Positions 16,301-25,549 of a stretch of 64,000 nucleotides of DNA are shown here, piece after piece (the first letter of the stretch is position 1; every line of letters begins with the position of its first letter). A program made the position numbers and the translations under genes. The notes beneath the pieces were generated by a model that worked only from the letters and a program-made list of their open reading frames with translations, was not told the origin of the DNA and made no database searches. The DNA is from Pseudomonas entomophila (GTDB taxonomy: Bacteria > Pseudomonadota > Gammaproteobacteria > Pseudomonadales > Pseudomonadaceae), in contig NZ_CP070982.1 in the NCBI RefSeq assembly GCF_018417595.1, positions 4,329,001 through 4,393,000 of the forward strand, read 5' to 3'.

Positions 16301-19300
16301 GATAGGCAGCATCACCGGCAGTGACGCTGCTGGACACCAGCTTCATGTCCTCACCGGTCCTCAGCGACACATCGCCACCCGCGATCAGCTGGGTGCCCAC
16401 CTGGCGGACATGATCCTCCTGGATCGTCAGTTTCTTGCTCTTGGAGTAGAAGTGGTCCTCGTCGGCGGCGGAGGCCAGGGTCATGTCGCCCACCGCGTCG
16501 ATGGCGATATCGCGCTTGGCCTCGATTTCACCGGCAATAGCGGCGAAGTCCCGGCCAGCCTTCAGGGTGACGTCACGGCCCGCACCCAGTTGCGAAACGG
16601 ACTGGCGCACGGTGCCATTGAGCTGCCGGCCATTCTTCTCCAAGTGGTCGGCGCGTTCGGTCGCGCTGATCACAATATCGCGGCCGGTACTGACATTCAG
16701 GTCACGGCCGGCCTGCAGGACCGACCCGCCATTGAGCAGGTCGCGGCCGACATTCACCAGCAGGTCGTTACCGGCCTCGATGCGCGCGGCGCTGTCGAGG
16801 TAGTCGCTCTGCTGCTGATAGACACCGTAGTCATGCGTGATGCGCGTACGGTCGCGCTGGTTGATGAGATCGCCACTGAGGGTCGTCACGCTGACGTCGC
16901 GCCCGGTGATGATGCCACCCGCGTGGTTGACCATGTTGTTGCCCGCCAGCAGGTCGAGACGACCGCCCGACTCGATCAGGCCGGCGTTTTCCAGGTCGTT
17001 GCCCACCACCGCGGACAGGCCCCGCGTGGCGTGCAGGGTGCCGACGTTGTCGAGGTTGCGGCCGGCGAGCAGTTGCATGTCCTGGCCGGCGATCAGCGCG
17101 CCGTCCGGGCCCAGGCGGTTGTTGGCGTGGGCCAGGTACAGCACCGGCGCCAGGACTTTCTCGCCGCCGAACTCGCGCTCTTCGAGCCAGACGATGTCAT
17201 GGGTCAGCGCCGCGACCTGGGCCGAGGTCAGGCCGACACCCAGGCTCAGGTTGAGCTCGGTCTTGCTGCGCACGGCATTGTCCATCAGCTGCTTGTACAA
17301 CTGCTCGCCTGAGGTCTGGCCATCGATGAACTGCTGGCCGGTGCGCGCCACCACCGCCTGCTGGATCAGGCGCTGCTCGTAGAAGCCGTCACCGAGGCGC
17401 TTCCAGCTCTTGTCCGGGTCGTAACCCAGGTTGCCGAGCAGGTAGTCGGAGCTCATGAACTGCTTGAGTTCGGTCAGCACCGGGTTGGTTTCGATCAGGT
17501 ACTTGTGCGGCTGGCTGGTGTACTGGGTGTCCGGCATGCGCGTGATACCAGGGACCTGCGGCGGCGTGCCGACCAGCGGCTCGCTGCCACGCCCCTGCGT
17601 GGCGTCCACGGCCGTGCCGACGGGGGCGTAGACGCCAATGGCGCTGGCCTTGCCCGCAGGCGCCGAGCCCAGGTGGGCAACGCGCTCGATCTGCTGCTCG
17701 CTCAGCGTGGAGGTGGTGGCGTCCAGCGCCTGCAGCGAGCCCGAATGGCTGCCGGCCAGCGCCTGGCGCTGGGTAACGGCCAGGCTGGCGTTGCCCAGCG
17801 TCCATTGCGGCGCCAGGCCATTAGCCGTGTTGTTGCCTTGCCCACTCAGGCGAAACAGGCCGTTCTGGCCGACCGGCAGGCTGAAGCCCGGCAGCGCCGT
17901 CGGATCGACCTGCTTGTGCGCCAGGTCGGGCGGCAGCTGGGCATTGAGCCGGACCACCGTCGGCGGCGTGGCACTGGAAACCTGGGTATTGAACGCTTTG
18001 TTGCTGAGGCTCGAGGATGAGTGCTGCACCACTACGTTGTTGATGTCATAGGTGGCGTTGAGCTTCGCCATCCCGCCCGCCTGGATGATCGCGGGGGCGA
18101 TGAACTGGCCATCGTTCTGGAGGGTGGACTCCTTGTCCCGGTCGTAGAAATACGCCACGTCGAACTTTGCGAGCAACGCCTTGAAGGCCGCCTCGTCGAA
18201 GGGGCCGGATTGCGGGTGGGCCTGGTTGTAGGCATCCACCTCGGCAATCAGTTGATTGAAGTATCTGCTCGGGATCTTCGAACCGGCGCCGATCTCTCTC
18301 TTGGACGTGCCAGAACTGGATCGAGTCCCTTCGTTGGTGATGGTGCCGGCCGTCAGGGTGAGATCATTACCTGCAGAAACGACACTGCGTGAGTTGCTGA
18401 AGGTGCCACCGTTGAAGTCCAGGTCATGGCCAGCCACCAGCGTGGCCATGGGCGAGTCTTCGTGGACAACGGTCGACTCCGTCTTGTAGACGAATACCGG
18501 CCCTCTCACCCATCCCGAGCTGCCACAGTGCTGGACGCACCAGATGGTCATGTAGCCGCCGGTGATGGACTCGGTCGCACGGAACTTGTTGCGCTCGTTG
18601 ACGAAACTGGACGCTTGCAGGTCGATGTCGACACCCGCCTCGATGGTACCCGAGCTGTTCAGCACCTTGGCTGCGGCGCTGCCTGGGGCGACGCCGGCCA
18701 CCAGCAGGTTGCCCAGGCTGTAGACATCCGCGTAGCGGTTGGTGAAATCACCGGCACGGATGGCCATGTCGCGGCCACTGAACAGGAAGCCGCGGCTGCC
18801 ATCGGCAGCCTGCTCGTTGAGCACCGTGTCGGCCGTCAACACCAGGTCACGGGACGCGGCGATGGCGCCATGGTTGGTGATGCCAGCCGCGCGCAGCGTC
18901 AGGTCGGAGGCTGCGGACAGACGCCCCTCATTGATTAGTTGGCCGGCGATATCGATCCCGACATTGCCGCCGCCAGCGATGCTGCCGGCCCTGCCCAGGT
19001 TCATCTGTGCCGCGGACAGGGTCATGTCGGCCAGGCTGGCCAGGCGGCCGTCGCCAGAGTAGCGCCCACTCAGCGTCAGGCTGAAGCTGCCATCGCTGGC
19101 GATCAGCCCATCGTTGTGCCAGTTGCCACCGCTGCCGATCAGCGCATTCGTCGCCAGCAGTTGCCCACTGGCGGTCTGGTTGAAAGTGCCGACATTGAGC
19201 TTGAGCGTGCCGGCCTGCAGCACACTGCTGTTGGTCCAGCTGTCGGCGTTGAGGGTCAACGTGCCGCGGGTCGACAGCCTGCCGCCCGCCGCCATCACCT

Positions 19301-22300
19301 GCTGGCTGCTGATGCCAAAGTCGCCGAGGCCTACATGCAGGATCGTGCCATTGGCGTTGAGCAGGTCACCGGCCGCCAACGCAAGATTGCGGTTGGCGGT
19401 TTCCAGCTTGCCGTCACGGTTGTCGAGCACCCCGCCGATCTGGAAACGGCTGGTGTCGGCACCGCCCAGGGCACGAAGCTGGCCCTGCCGGTTGTCCAGG
19501 CTCGCCGCGGTAATGTCAAGGGTGCTGGCGCTTTCGATGATGCCGCCGCGGTTGTCCAGGGCGCCGCTCAGCACCATCTCGATGCGTTGGCCGAGCATCT
19601 CGCCACGCGCGTCCCCACCGTTGCGCAGGCTGGCGCCATCAAGCTTGAGCAGGCCGCCGGCAGAGAGAGCACCGTCGCGGTTGTCCAGCTCCCCGGTGCG
19701 GATCAGCGCATCACCGCTGGTCGCGGCCATCCGCCCACCGTGGTTGTCCAGCATGGCGCTCTGCAGGTCGAGGCTCAAGGCCTGGATGGTGCCGCGCTGG
19801 CCATTGGCATCACTGCCGTTGCGCAACACGCCAGTGGTGCGCACGCCGAGCGACTGCTTGAGGCTGGCCAGGATGCCACCACGGTTGTCGATGCTGGCGG
19901 CCGCCACATCGAGCGCACCGTCCTGGGCGATCAGCTTGCCGCCCTGGTTATCGACGTCGGCCGTGGTCTGGACGTTGATCGCGCCCTTGGCCTGGACGGT
20001 ACCCTTGCTGTTGCCAAGGCTCGCCGCTTGCAGGCTCACGTCGCCCTGCTGGCTGTAGATCAGGCCGTCGCCCGCATTGCTCAACACCCCTGTGCTGTTG
20101 ACCACAAGCTGGCCATTGGCGGCCAGGGTGCCGCGCAGGCTGTTGTCGACGCGGGTGGCGATCAGCTTGAGCAGGCCCTGGCTGGCGACCTGGCCACCCT
20201 GGTTGTCGATCAGGCTGGCGCGCTGGACCAGCAACGCCTTGCCGCTGTACAGCTTGCCCCGCTGATTGAGCAGGTCGCCCAGCAGGTCGAGGCTGAGGGC
20301 ATCCTCGGTGGCCAGGCTGCCGTCGCTGTTGTCCAGGCTCGCACCGGTCAGGCTCAGCGCCTGGCGGGACGCCACGCGCCCACCGCGGTTGTCGAGGGAC
20401 TGGGTGTCGATGTCGAGGCGCTCGCCCGCGTCGATCAAGCCACCGTCGCGGTTGTCCAGAGTACCGCCGACCGTCAAATGCTGAGCCCCCGCACTGGACA
20501 ACACGCCCTTGGCGCTGTTGTCCAGGCTGGCCGCCGTCACGTCCAGGCGTTGCTGGGCGACCAGGGCACCGCCAGCACTGTTGCGCAAGGCGCCGGTGAC
20601 GTCAGCCTGCACGGCGCCGAAACGGCTCGACAGGGTGCCCTGCTGGCGGTTGTCGAGGCTCTGGCCGATCACCTTCAGCCCCTGCCAGCCGGATATCAAG
20701 CCACCTTGGTTGTCGATGACGCCACTGTTCAGGGTCAGCTTCTGTTCACTGATCAGCTTGCCGCCACGGTTGTCCACCCCAGTCGCGTCGAACCGCAACC
20801 CCTGGGCGGTGGAGAGCTCGCCCGCCTGGTTGTCGAGCATCCCCAGGTGGTCGAGGGTCAACTGGCCGGCGGTACTGATCAAGCCCTTGCCGTTATCGAG
20901 GCTAGCGCCCCCCAGGTCCAGGGCGATGGCACTGCCGAGCAGCTTGCCGCCCTGGTTGTCGAGGCCCAGGCTAGCCAGGGTCAACGCGTCCCTGGCCTCG
21001 ACCAGGCCACGGTTGCGCAGCAGGCCATCGACGGTCAGGGTCATGCCGCTCTGGCTGTTCAGGGTACCGCCGCTGTTGTCCAGCACGCCGGCGTGGACCT
21101 CCAGCGAATGGGCGCCGATCAGGCCTTTGAGGTTGTCCAAGCGCTGGCTCACGCGCAGCAGCAGGCCCTGGTTGCCGAGCAGGCGGCCATCGTTGTTGTC
21201 CAGTTGCTCGGCAGTCAGGGTGAAGGCCTGGTCGCTGGAGATCTCACCCGCCTGGTTGGCCACCGTCTTGAGGTTGTCCAGCACCAGCAAGGGGGCATTG
21301 ATCAAGCCGCCGCGGTTGTCCAGGTGGCCGTGGCCCAGGTCGAGGTGGACCGATCGGTCGCTGAACAGCTTGCCGCCTTGCTGGTCGAGGCCGGTGATGG
21401 TGGCCGTGAGGTCTTCGTGGCTGCCCACACGACCGCCGTCGCGGTTGTCCAGCTGCCCGGCCTGGACCACCAGCGTGCTGTCGCCACCGATGCTGCCCTG
21501 GCGACTGTTGTCCAGGTGCCCGGTGGTCAGGCGCAGCGCGCCCTTGCCGGACAGTACGCCCTTGTCGGTGTTGTCGAAGCTGGCACTGGTGAGGGTGATG
21601 CCGCTGTCGCTCAGCAGCTTGCCGCCTTTGTTGCTCAGGTCATCCTCGGTGGTCAGCCGCAAGCTGCCTGCGCTGGTCAGAGTGCCCGTGTCGTTGTCCA
21701 GCCGCAGTGCCTTCAACGTCAGCTGGCCCTCGGCGCTGATCAGGCCCAGCCGGTTGAGTGCCGCGCCGGTCAGGGTCAGCGCCAGGTCCTGCTGGCTGGC
21801 CAGGTGGCCACCGTCGTTGTCCAGCGTCTGGCCGGTCAGGGTCAGGCCGGTCTGGGCCTCGATACGCCCATCGCGGCGATTGAGCAGTTGCTGCAGGGCC
21901 AGGGTCAGCCCGGTGCCGACAACCAGTTGCCCGCCGTCGCTGTTTTCCAGCTGTGTGCCGGTCACGCTGACGGCAGCCTTGCCAGAAATTTCGCCACCAC
22001 GGTTGTCGACCTGGTCGACATCCAGGGTCATCGTCCCATTGCTGCCGAGCAGGCCCGCCTCGCGATTGTCCAGCTGGGTGCCCTTGATCCGTAGTTGCTC
22101 CAGGCCGACCAGCGAGCCTGCGGCATTCACCAGGGTGTCCGCTTCGATCTGCAAGTAACCCTTGCCGGAAATCTTGCCCTTGGCATTGTCCAGGGTCTTG
22201 GCACTCAGGTGGCCCGAAGTATCGCCAACCAGCGTGCCCTGGCGGTTGTCCAGGCGCTGGTCGATAGTCAGAACCAGGCTGGCACGGCTGCTGGCGATAC

Positions 22301-25300
22301 CCTCGTGGTTGTCCAGGCTGGCGGCCTGCAGGTCGAGACCCTTGGCCGAAATCAGGCCCTTGGTGTTGGCCACTGCCTGGGCGATACGCACGATCAGTGC
22401 CTGTTCGCTGAGCAGCCGGCCTTGTTGGTTGTCCAACGACGTGGCCGCCAGGGTGAAGCCTTGCGGGCTGGTTATTTCACCGTGCTGGTTATCCACCTTG
22501 CCGAGGTTGTTCAGCACCAGGGTCGGCGCTTTGACCAGGCCATGGTTGGTCAACGTGCCCTGGCCGAGGTCAAGGGTGATCGAGGTCTTGCTCAGCAGGC
22601 GCCCCGCCTGCTGGTCGAGGCCGCTGGCGGTGAGGACCATTGCGCCATCGCTGTCGATACGGCTGTCGCGGCCGGCGTTTCTGACCTGGCCGGCCTTGAT
22701 GGTCAAGCGGTCGTTGCCAACGACATGCCCGTTGTCACGGTTGTCCAGCGCGCCGGTGACGATGTCGATCGCGCCTTGGCTGCCGATCTCGCCAGCGCGG
22801 TTGTCCAGGCTCGCGCTGCGCAGGTCGAGGGTGCCATCAGCGGTGACCGAACCTCGCAGGTTACCGACCTCGCCCGTGGTGGCCAGGGTCAGCGTCCCGG
22901 CGCTGGTCAGCTCGCCGTCGGTGTTGTCGAGACTGGCGGCGCCAATATCCAGGTCACCCTCGCTGGTCAGCAGGCCCTTGCCGTTGCTCAGCGCCTGGCC
23001 CAGGCGCAGGCGAGCCCCCTGCTCGCCGGAAAGACGCCCGTCACGGTTATCCAGGGTCTGGCCGTCGAGGGTCAGTTGCCCTTTGCCACGCAGCAGGCCC
23101 TGGGCCCGGTTGATGACCTCAGCCACCGTGAGCGTCAGCGCCGTGTCGGCCAGTACCTGCCCAGCGCTGTTGTCCAGATGCTCACCGGTGAGGCTGAGCG
23201 CCTTGGCCGTGGACAGTTCCCCACCGCGGTTGTCGACGTTGCCCACGGTCAGGCGCATGCCCTGCCCGGCGCCCACCACGGCCCCCTGGCGGTTGACCAG
23301 CGAGCTGCCGCGCAGGGTCAGCTCGCCGTCGGCGGATAGCTTGCCGCCAAGCTGCTCCACGCGCGCGACCCGGCCATCGAGATCACCACCACTGGTCAGG
23401 CTGCCACCGCTGTTGTTCAGGTGTGCGGCCACAAGCGTCAGGTTGCCCCGCGCGCCGAATATACCGAGCTGGTTGAGCAGTTCGTTGCCGTTGTAGCGCA
23501 CCCAGGCCTGGCCACTGACCAGGCCCTGATCGCGGTTGTCGAGGTTGTCGACCGTCAGTGTCAGCGCACCGGTCGCCTCGATCTTGCCGCCGCGGTTGTC
23601 CCAGTGCTGGCCCTCAAGGGTCAGCAGGTCCTTACCCACCAGCCGGCCACCACGATTGTCCACCCGCCCCGCCTCGATGCGGGTGGCGCCCAGGCCGCTT
23701 GCCAGGCCCTGGCCCTGGTTATCCAGCAGCCCGGTGATCCCGGTGGTCAACGTGCCATCGCTGAGCAGCTTTCCTTGTTCGCGGTTGTCAAGGCTGGCGG
23801 CCTTGAGCGTCAGCACCTTGCCCGCAGCCAGGGTGCCCTGGCGATTGTCCACGGCCTGCGTGATGGCCAGATCCAGCGTCTGGCCACGGGCAAGGCCACC
23901 CTGGCTGTTGTCCAGCACCTGGGCGGTCAGCTCGAGCGTGCCCTGGCTGTCGATCCGGCCGGCCCGGTTGTCGATCAGCCCCTGGCTGGTGACAGTGATG
24001 CCCCGGTTGGCCAGGACCCGCCCATTGCGGTTGTCCAGGCTGCCCAGGTTGAGCGCCAGGGCATCGAGGCCGGACAACTCGCCCGACTGGTTGTCAAGCA
24101 GCGCCCAGGTGGCACTCAGCGCCCCTTGGCTGGTGACCTTGCCACCGTCACCGTTGAACAGCTGGCCACCACCGAGGGTCATGCGCCCATCCGCGATAAC
24201 CTTGCCTTGTTGGCGGTTATCCAGCGTTACGGCCTTGATATTGACGTCGCGCCCGGCGCTGAGGCTGCCACCCTGGTTGTTCAGCCGGTCAGCGCTGGTC
24301 AGGGTCAGGTCGCGGCTGGCGATCAGGCGCTGGTTGTGATTGTCCACCGCGCCCGCGTCGATCTTCAGGTCGGCGTCAGCCGCACGGCTGCCGTCAGCCC
24401 TGATACCCGCCTGGACCCCTCCCAGGTTGCTCAACTGGCCGCTGGCGTCAAGTCGCACCTGGCCCACGGCGGTCAAACCCGCCCGGTTGACCAGGTCGGC
24501 ACGGCTATCCATTTGCAACGTTTGCCCGGCATGCACCGGCCCCTGCGCATCGATACCAGCCGCCTGTACCCGAACATCGCCAGCGGCGCTGGCCTGGGCC
24601 ATGCTCAGCTGGCCATTGGCGTCCAATTGGATGTCGCCACCACTGGCGATCATCCGCCCGTCGAGCCGCACGCCGACGCCGGCCTCGGTGCCCACCAACC
24701 TGACCGCACCGGCATACATGCCGCCCAATGCGCTGGAGTCGATTGCCAGGGTCGGTTTCACGCTGCCGTCATCCTGACGTGCCGTGGCCGTCAATGTGCG
24801 CGCATCGACATCGTTGCGCCCGGCGACGATGGCCAGGTTGCGGGCCTGGATCTCGGCGTTGATCTTCGTGCTGCGGGCAATCAGCTCGAAGCTGTCGACG
24901 TTGCTGGCGTTGACCCCCGCCCCTTCAATGGCGATATGGCCCTGATCGACCTGGTAGCGACTCAACTGGCCGTTCTCGATCACCGGTTTGCCGGTGGTCA
25001 GGGTAGCCTGTGGCGTGTTGATGAAACCGCAACCATCGCAGGCGATGCCGTGGGCGTTGGCGACGATGACCTTGGCCGATTGCCCGGCCACTTCGGTGTA
25101 GCCGCGCAGCTGGCTGGCATTGGCGCCATTGACTTCGTTGATGATGGTGCTGGCCGCCTGGCCCTGCAGGTTCGGGTTGCCGAGGATGATGCCACCCAGT
25201 TGCGTGGCTTGCGTGCGCGCGGTGGCGTTGTTGAGGATCAGCCCCTGCTGGCCGACGTTGTAGTCGCTGAACTGGTTGTGCGACAGCCCGCTGCCGTTGG

Positions 25301-25526
25301 GCGTGGCGATGTTGACGATCGGCACGCCGTTGCCCGCCTGCCCCAGGCTGGTGCCCGCCCCGCTGACCGCGATGCCCTCGGCGGCCTGCGCCCACAACGG
25401 CTGCCAGAACATGACGTTGGCCAGCAGGAACGCCAGGCCGCGCTTGGGCAACCCGCAGAAATGCGCGCGGGGCTGAATTTCAGCCGAGCGTTGGCGGGCC
25501 AGGAAGGCGAACAGGCGAACGTCCAT
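13329..25526 (-). CDS. cdiA: CdiA/FhaB-type two-partner-secretion exoprotein with FHA repeats, DUF637, HINT domain and C-terminal toxin
   Basis: A 4065-residue surface filament that should deliver its tail into neighbouring cells. Signal peptide 1-48 (cleavage after AQA). TPS secretion domain about 50-300 with NPNL at 117-120 and an NPNGI-like NAHGI at 157-161. About 300-2310 is FHA/beta-helix repeats of roughly 20 residues with the LDNRGG motif. About 2310-2600 is a non-repetitive segment, possibly receptor binding. More FHA repeats run to about 3200, then a DUF637-type region with a hydrophobic LAIIIIVTVLTAGA segment (about 3280). A HINT domain starts at C3769 (CFAAGTQVATPDG), has TPSHPFYV, and ends in VHN near 3915, so its self-cleavage residues are present. 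The last 150 residues are a low-GC toxin tail of unrecognised enzymatic class (VQANFE, NGHLNV). The VENN motif is absent; QYNNLDH is in the pre-toxin region. The immunity gene begins 8 bases downstream, cdiB lies upstream. Confidence 0.93.
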   Translation of the reverse strand: MDVRLFAFLARQRSAEIQPRAHFCGLPKRGLAFLLANVMFWQPLWAQAAEGIAVSGAGTSLGQAGNGVPIVNIATPNGSGLSHNQFSDYNVGQQGLILNNATARTQATQLGGIILGNPNLQGQAASTIINEVNGANASQLRGYTEVAGQSAKVIVANAHGIACDGCGFINTPQATLTTGKPVIENGQLSRYQVDQGHIAIEGAGVNASNVDSFELIARSTKINAEIQARNLAIVAGRNDVDARTLTATARQDDGSVKPTLAIDSSALGGMYAGAVRLVGTEAGVGVRLDGRMIASGGDIQLDANGQLSMAQASAAGDVRVQAAGIDAQGPVHAGQTLQMDSRADLVNRAGLTAVGQVRLDASGQLSNLGGVQAGIRADGSRAADADLKIDAGAVDNHNQRLIASRDLTLTSADRLNNQGGSLSAGRDVNIKAVTLDNRQQGKVIADGRMTLGGGQLFNGDGGKVTSQGALSATWALLDNQSGELSGLDALALNLGSLDNRNGRVLANRGITVTSQGLIDNRAGRIDSQGTLELTAQVLDNSQGGLARGQTLDLAITQAVDNRQGTLAAGKVLTLKAASLDNREQGKLLSDGTLTTGITGLLDNQGQGLASGLGATRIEAGRVDNRGGRLVGKDLLTLEGQHWDNRGGKIEATGALTLTVDNLDNRDQGLVSGQAWVRYNGNELLNQLGIFGARGNLTLVAAHLNNSGGSLTSGGDLDGRVARVEQLGGKLSADGELTLRGSSLVNRQGAVVGAGQGMRLTVGNVDNRGGELSTAKALSLTGEHLDNSAGQVLADTALTLTVAEVINRAQGLLRGKGQLTLDGQTLDNRDGRLSGEQGARLRLGQALSNGKGLLTSEGDLDIGAASLDNTDGELTSAGTLTLATTGEVGNLRGSVTADGTLDLRSASLDNRAGEIGSQGAIDIVTGALDNRDNGHVVGNDRLTIKAGQVRNAGRDSRIDSDGAMVLTASGLDQQAGRLLSKTSITLDLGQGTLTNHGLVKAPTLVLNNLGKVDNQHGEITSPQGFTLAATSLDNQQGRLLSEQALIVRIAQAVANTKGLISAKGLDLQAASLDNHEGIASSRASLVLTIDQRLDNRQGTLVGDTSGHLSAKTLDNAKGKISGKGYLQIEADTLVNAAGSLVGLEQLRIKGTQLDNREAGLLGSNGTMTLDVDQVDNRGGEISGKAAVSVTGTQLENSDGGQLVVGTGLTLALQQLLNRRDGRIEAQTGLTLTGQTLDNDGGHLASQQDLALTLTGAALNRLGLISAEGQLTLKALRLDNDTGTLTSAGSLRLTTEDDLSNKGGKLLSDSGITLTSASFDNTDKGVLSGKGALRLTTGHLDNSRQGSIGGDSTLVVQAGQLDNRDGGRVGSHEDLTATITGLDQQGGKLFSDRSVHLDLGHGHLDNRGGLINAPLLVLDNLKTVANQAGEISSDQAFTLTAEQLDNNDGRLLGNQGLLLRVSQRLDNLKGLIGAHSLEVHAGVLDNSGGTLNSQSGMTLTVDGLLRNRGLVEARDALTLASLGLDNQGGKLLGSAIALDLGGASLDNGKGLISTAGQLTLDHLGMLDNQAGELSTAQGLRFDATGVDNRGGKLISEQKLTLNSGVIDNQGGLISGWQGLKVIGQSLDNRQQGTLSSRFGAVQADVTGALRNSAGGALVAQQRLDVTAASLDNSAKGVLSSAGAQHLTVGGTLDNRDGGLIDAGERLDIDTQSLDNRGGRVASRQALSLTGASLDNSDGSLATEDALSLDLLGDLLNQRGKLYSGKALLVQRASLIDNQGGQVASQGLLKLIATRVDNSLRGTLAANGQLVVNSTGVLSNAGDGLIYSQQGDVSLQAASLGNSKGTVQAKGAINVQTTADVDNQGGKLIAQDGALDVAAASIDNRGGILASLKQSLGVRTTGVLRNGSDANGQRGTIQALSLDLQSAMLDNHGGRMAATSGDALIRTGELDNRDGALSAGGLLKLDGASLRNGGDARGEMLGQRIEMVLSGALDNRGGIIESASTLDITAASLDNRQGQLRALGGADTSRFQIGGVLDNRDGKLETANRNLALAAGDLLNANGTILHVGLGDFGISSQQVMAAGGRLSTRGTLTLNADSWTNSSVLQAGTLKLNVGTFNQTASGQLLATNALIGSGGNWHNDGLIASDGSFSLTLSGRYSGDGRLASLADMTLSAAQMNLGRAGSIAGGGNVGIDIAGQLINEGRLSAASDLTLRAAGITNHGAIAASRDLVLTADTVLNEQAADGSRGFLFSGRDMAIRAGDFTNRYADVYSLGNLLVAGVAPGSAAAKVLNSSGTIEAGVDIDLQASSFVNERNKFRATESITGGYMTIWCVQHCGSSGWVRGPVFVYKTESTVVHEDSPMATLVAGHDLDFNGGTFSNSRSVVSAGNDLTLTAGTITNEGTRSSSGTSKREIGAGSKIPSRYFNQLIAEVDAYNQAHPQSGPFDEAAFKALLAKFDVAYFYDRDKESTLQNDGQFIAPAIIQAGGMAKLNATYDINNVVVQHSSSSLSNKAFNTQVSSATPPTVVRLNAQLPPDLAHKQVDPTALPGFSLPVGQNGLFRLSGQGNNTANGLAPQWTLGNASLAVTQRQALAGSHSGSLQALDATTSTLSEQQIERVAHLGSAPAGKASAIGVYAPVGTAVDATQGRGSEPLVGTPPQVPGITRMPDTQYTSQPHKYLIETNPVLTELKQFMSSDYLLGNLGYDPDKSWKRLGDGFYEQRLIQQAVVARTGQQFIDGQTSGEQLYKQLMDNAVRSKTELNLSLGVGLTSAQVAALTHDIVWLEEREFGGEKVLAPVLYLAHANNRLGPDGALIAGQDMQLLAGRNLDNVGTLHATRGLSAVVGNDLENAGLIESGGRLDLLAGNNMVNHAGGIITGRDVSVTTLSGDLINQRDRTRITHDYGVYQQQSDYLDSAARIEAGNDLLVNVGRDLLNGGSVLQAGRDLNVSTGRDIVISATERADHLEKNGRQLNGTVRQSVSQLGAGRDVTLKAGRDFAAIAGEIEAKRDIAIDAVGDMTLASAADEDHFYSKSKKLTIQEDHVRQVGTQLIAGGDVSLRTGEDMKLVSSSVTAGDAAYLYAGGDIELLAETDSDYSLYDKKSKGSWGKKKTQRDEVTDVRHVGSEITTGGDLTLQSGGDQRYQAAKLESGKDLTLESGGEIAFEGVKDLHQESHAKSSSSLAWNSAKGKGSTDETLRQSQLLANGEMVLKAADGVKVDLKHIDQQSVAQTIDAMVQADPQLAWLKEAEKRGDVDWRRVQEVHDSYKYSHSGLGQGAMLAIIIIVTVLTAGAASSAVGTAFAGAGSAGSGTVMAAGGISTVGASTGTFVAAGWGNAMVTAGLTSMASTSAVSAINNRGDLGAVLKEVTSSDNLKGYAVGAITAGITSGYLNDAFGISAENLSKPTFGFNLGTLSGLGKFAGYTGSQAVVGAVAKSALEGGHLGRNLSDAGKNFVGNALAAAIYKQLGDQLNFAGLPTKTAAHALVGGLLAEAAGGDFRSGAIAAGANEAFVATVGERIFPGDTHAQLLSMTSQLLGLTVAAGLGADEKGQQVAGWVAQNATQYNNLDHPTAERMLGELKECRATHQCTGAKIQDILDRYEGLSIARAKAMNACGTRECSQAVADSAVAIDSPVAKELIAFFKNTGYDTVGLLNGNPGQHMVPSMNPAGTGGLFVSDKQLLFAKFVKEGWLTPAEQSKLGQWSTETSWLDRAVGRQLTIQEKATLITELGTTGALAIMAGGRGGVAASGAGNGKAGGGKVGPGEGAKVPPCPRCFAAGTQVATPDGDRAIETLKVGDVVWSKPERGGKPFAAAITATHVRNDQPIYRLTLENIHSDGKDRSETLLVTPSHPFYVPAKHDFVPMGELRPGDLLQSLADGEGEGTSIRVVSARLYKSVGKTYNLTVDVGHTFYVGELRTWVHNTGGPCDITGNSANGAKGGAASSGAENAALYPKLKDQLIQKNLSNIAAQDSRLAAAVNGSGTKNPNFSIGQGTSFEANKLGKIWVGDGATKTSDGLGFISADGTRVYRPPTSKDSSFATTGVQANFETYKINPATGQRVKVSNGHLNVAD
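21031..23490 (-). repeat. Two tandem, diverged 1,230-bp (410-residue) super-repeats inside cdiA
   Basis: Segments offset by exactly 1,230 bases align over their whole length above the ordinary 20-residue FHA periodicity. LTL-x-GQTLDN occurs at codons read from 23051-23060 and 21821-21830; GLDQQ-x-G at 22611-22620 and 21381-21390; both copies also share VDNRGGE-x-S, a D-LG-G stretch and VLxNL. Copy limits are approximate. This reflects an old in-frame duplication of a filament segment. Confidence 0.75.
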
Positions 25527-25549
25527 GTCAGGTCTCGTGGGTCAGGCGG

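Noticed and set aside
18939..22094. Very long antisense open frames within cdiA (for example 1,051 codons on the plus strand)
   Set aside because: They are shadows of the GC-rich, repeat-bearing cdiA gene; translations are low-complexity, lack domains and have no initiation sites.
13329..25526. Regular spacing of short repeats suggesting a CRISPR array or satellite
   Set aside because: The repeats are degenerate in-frame FHA beta-helix units with the LDNRGG motif, not identical direct repeats with unique spacers.
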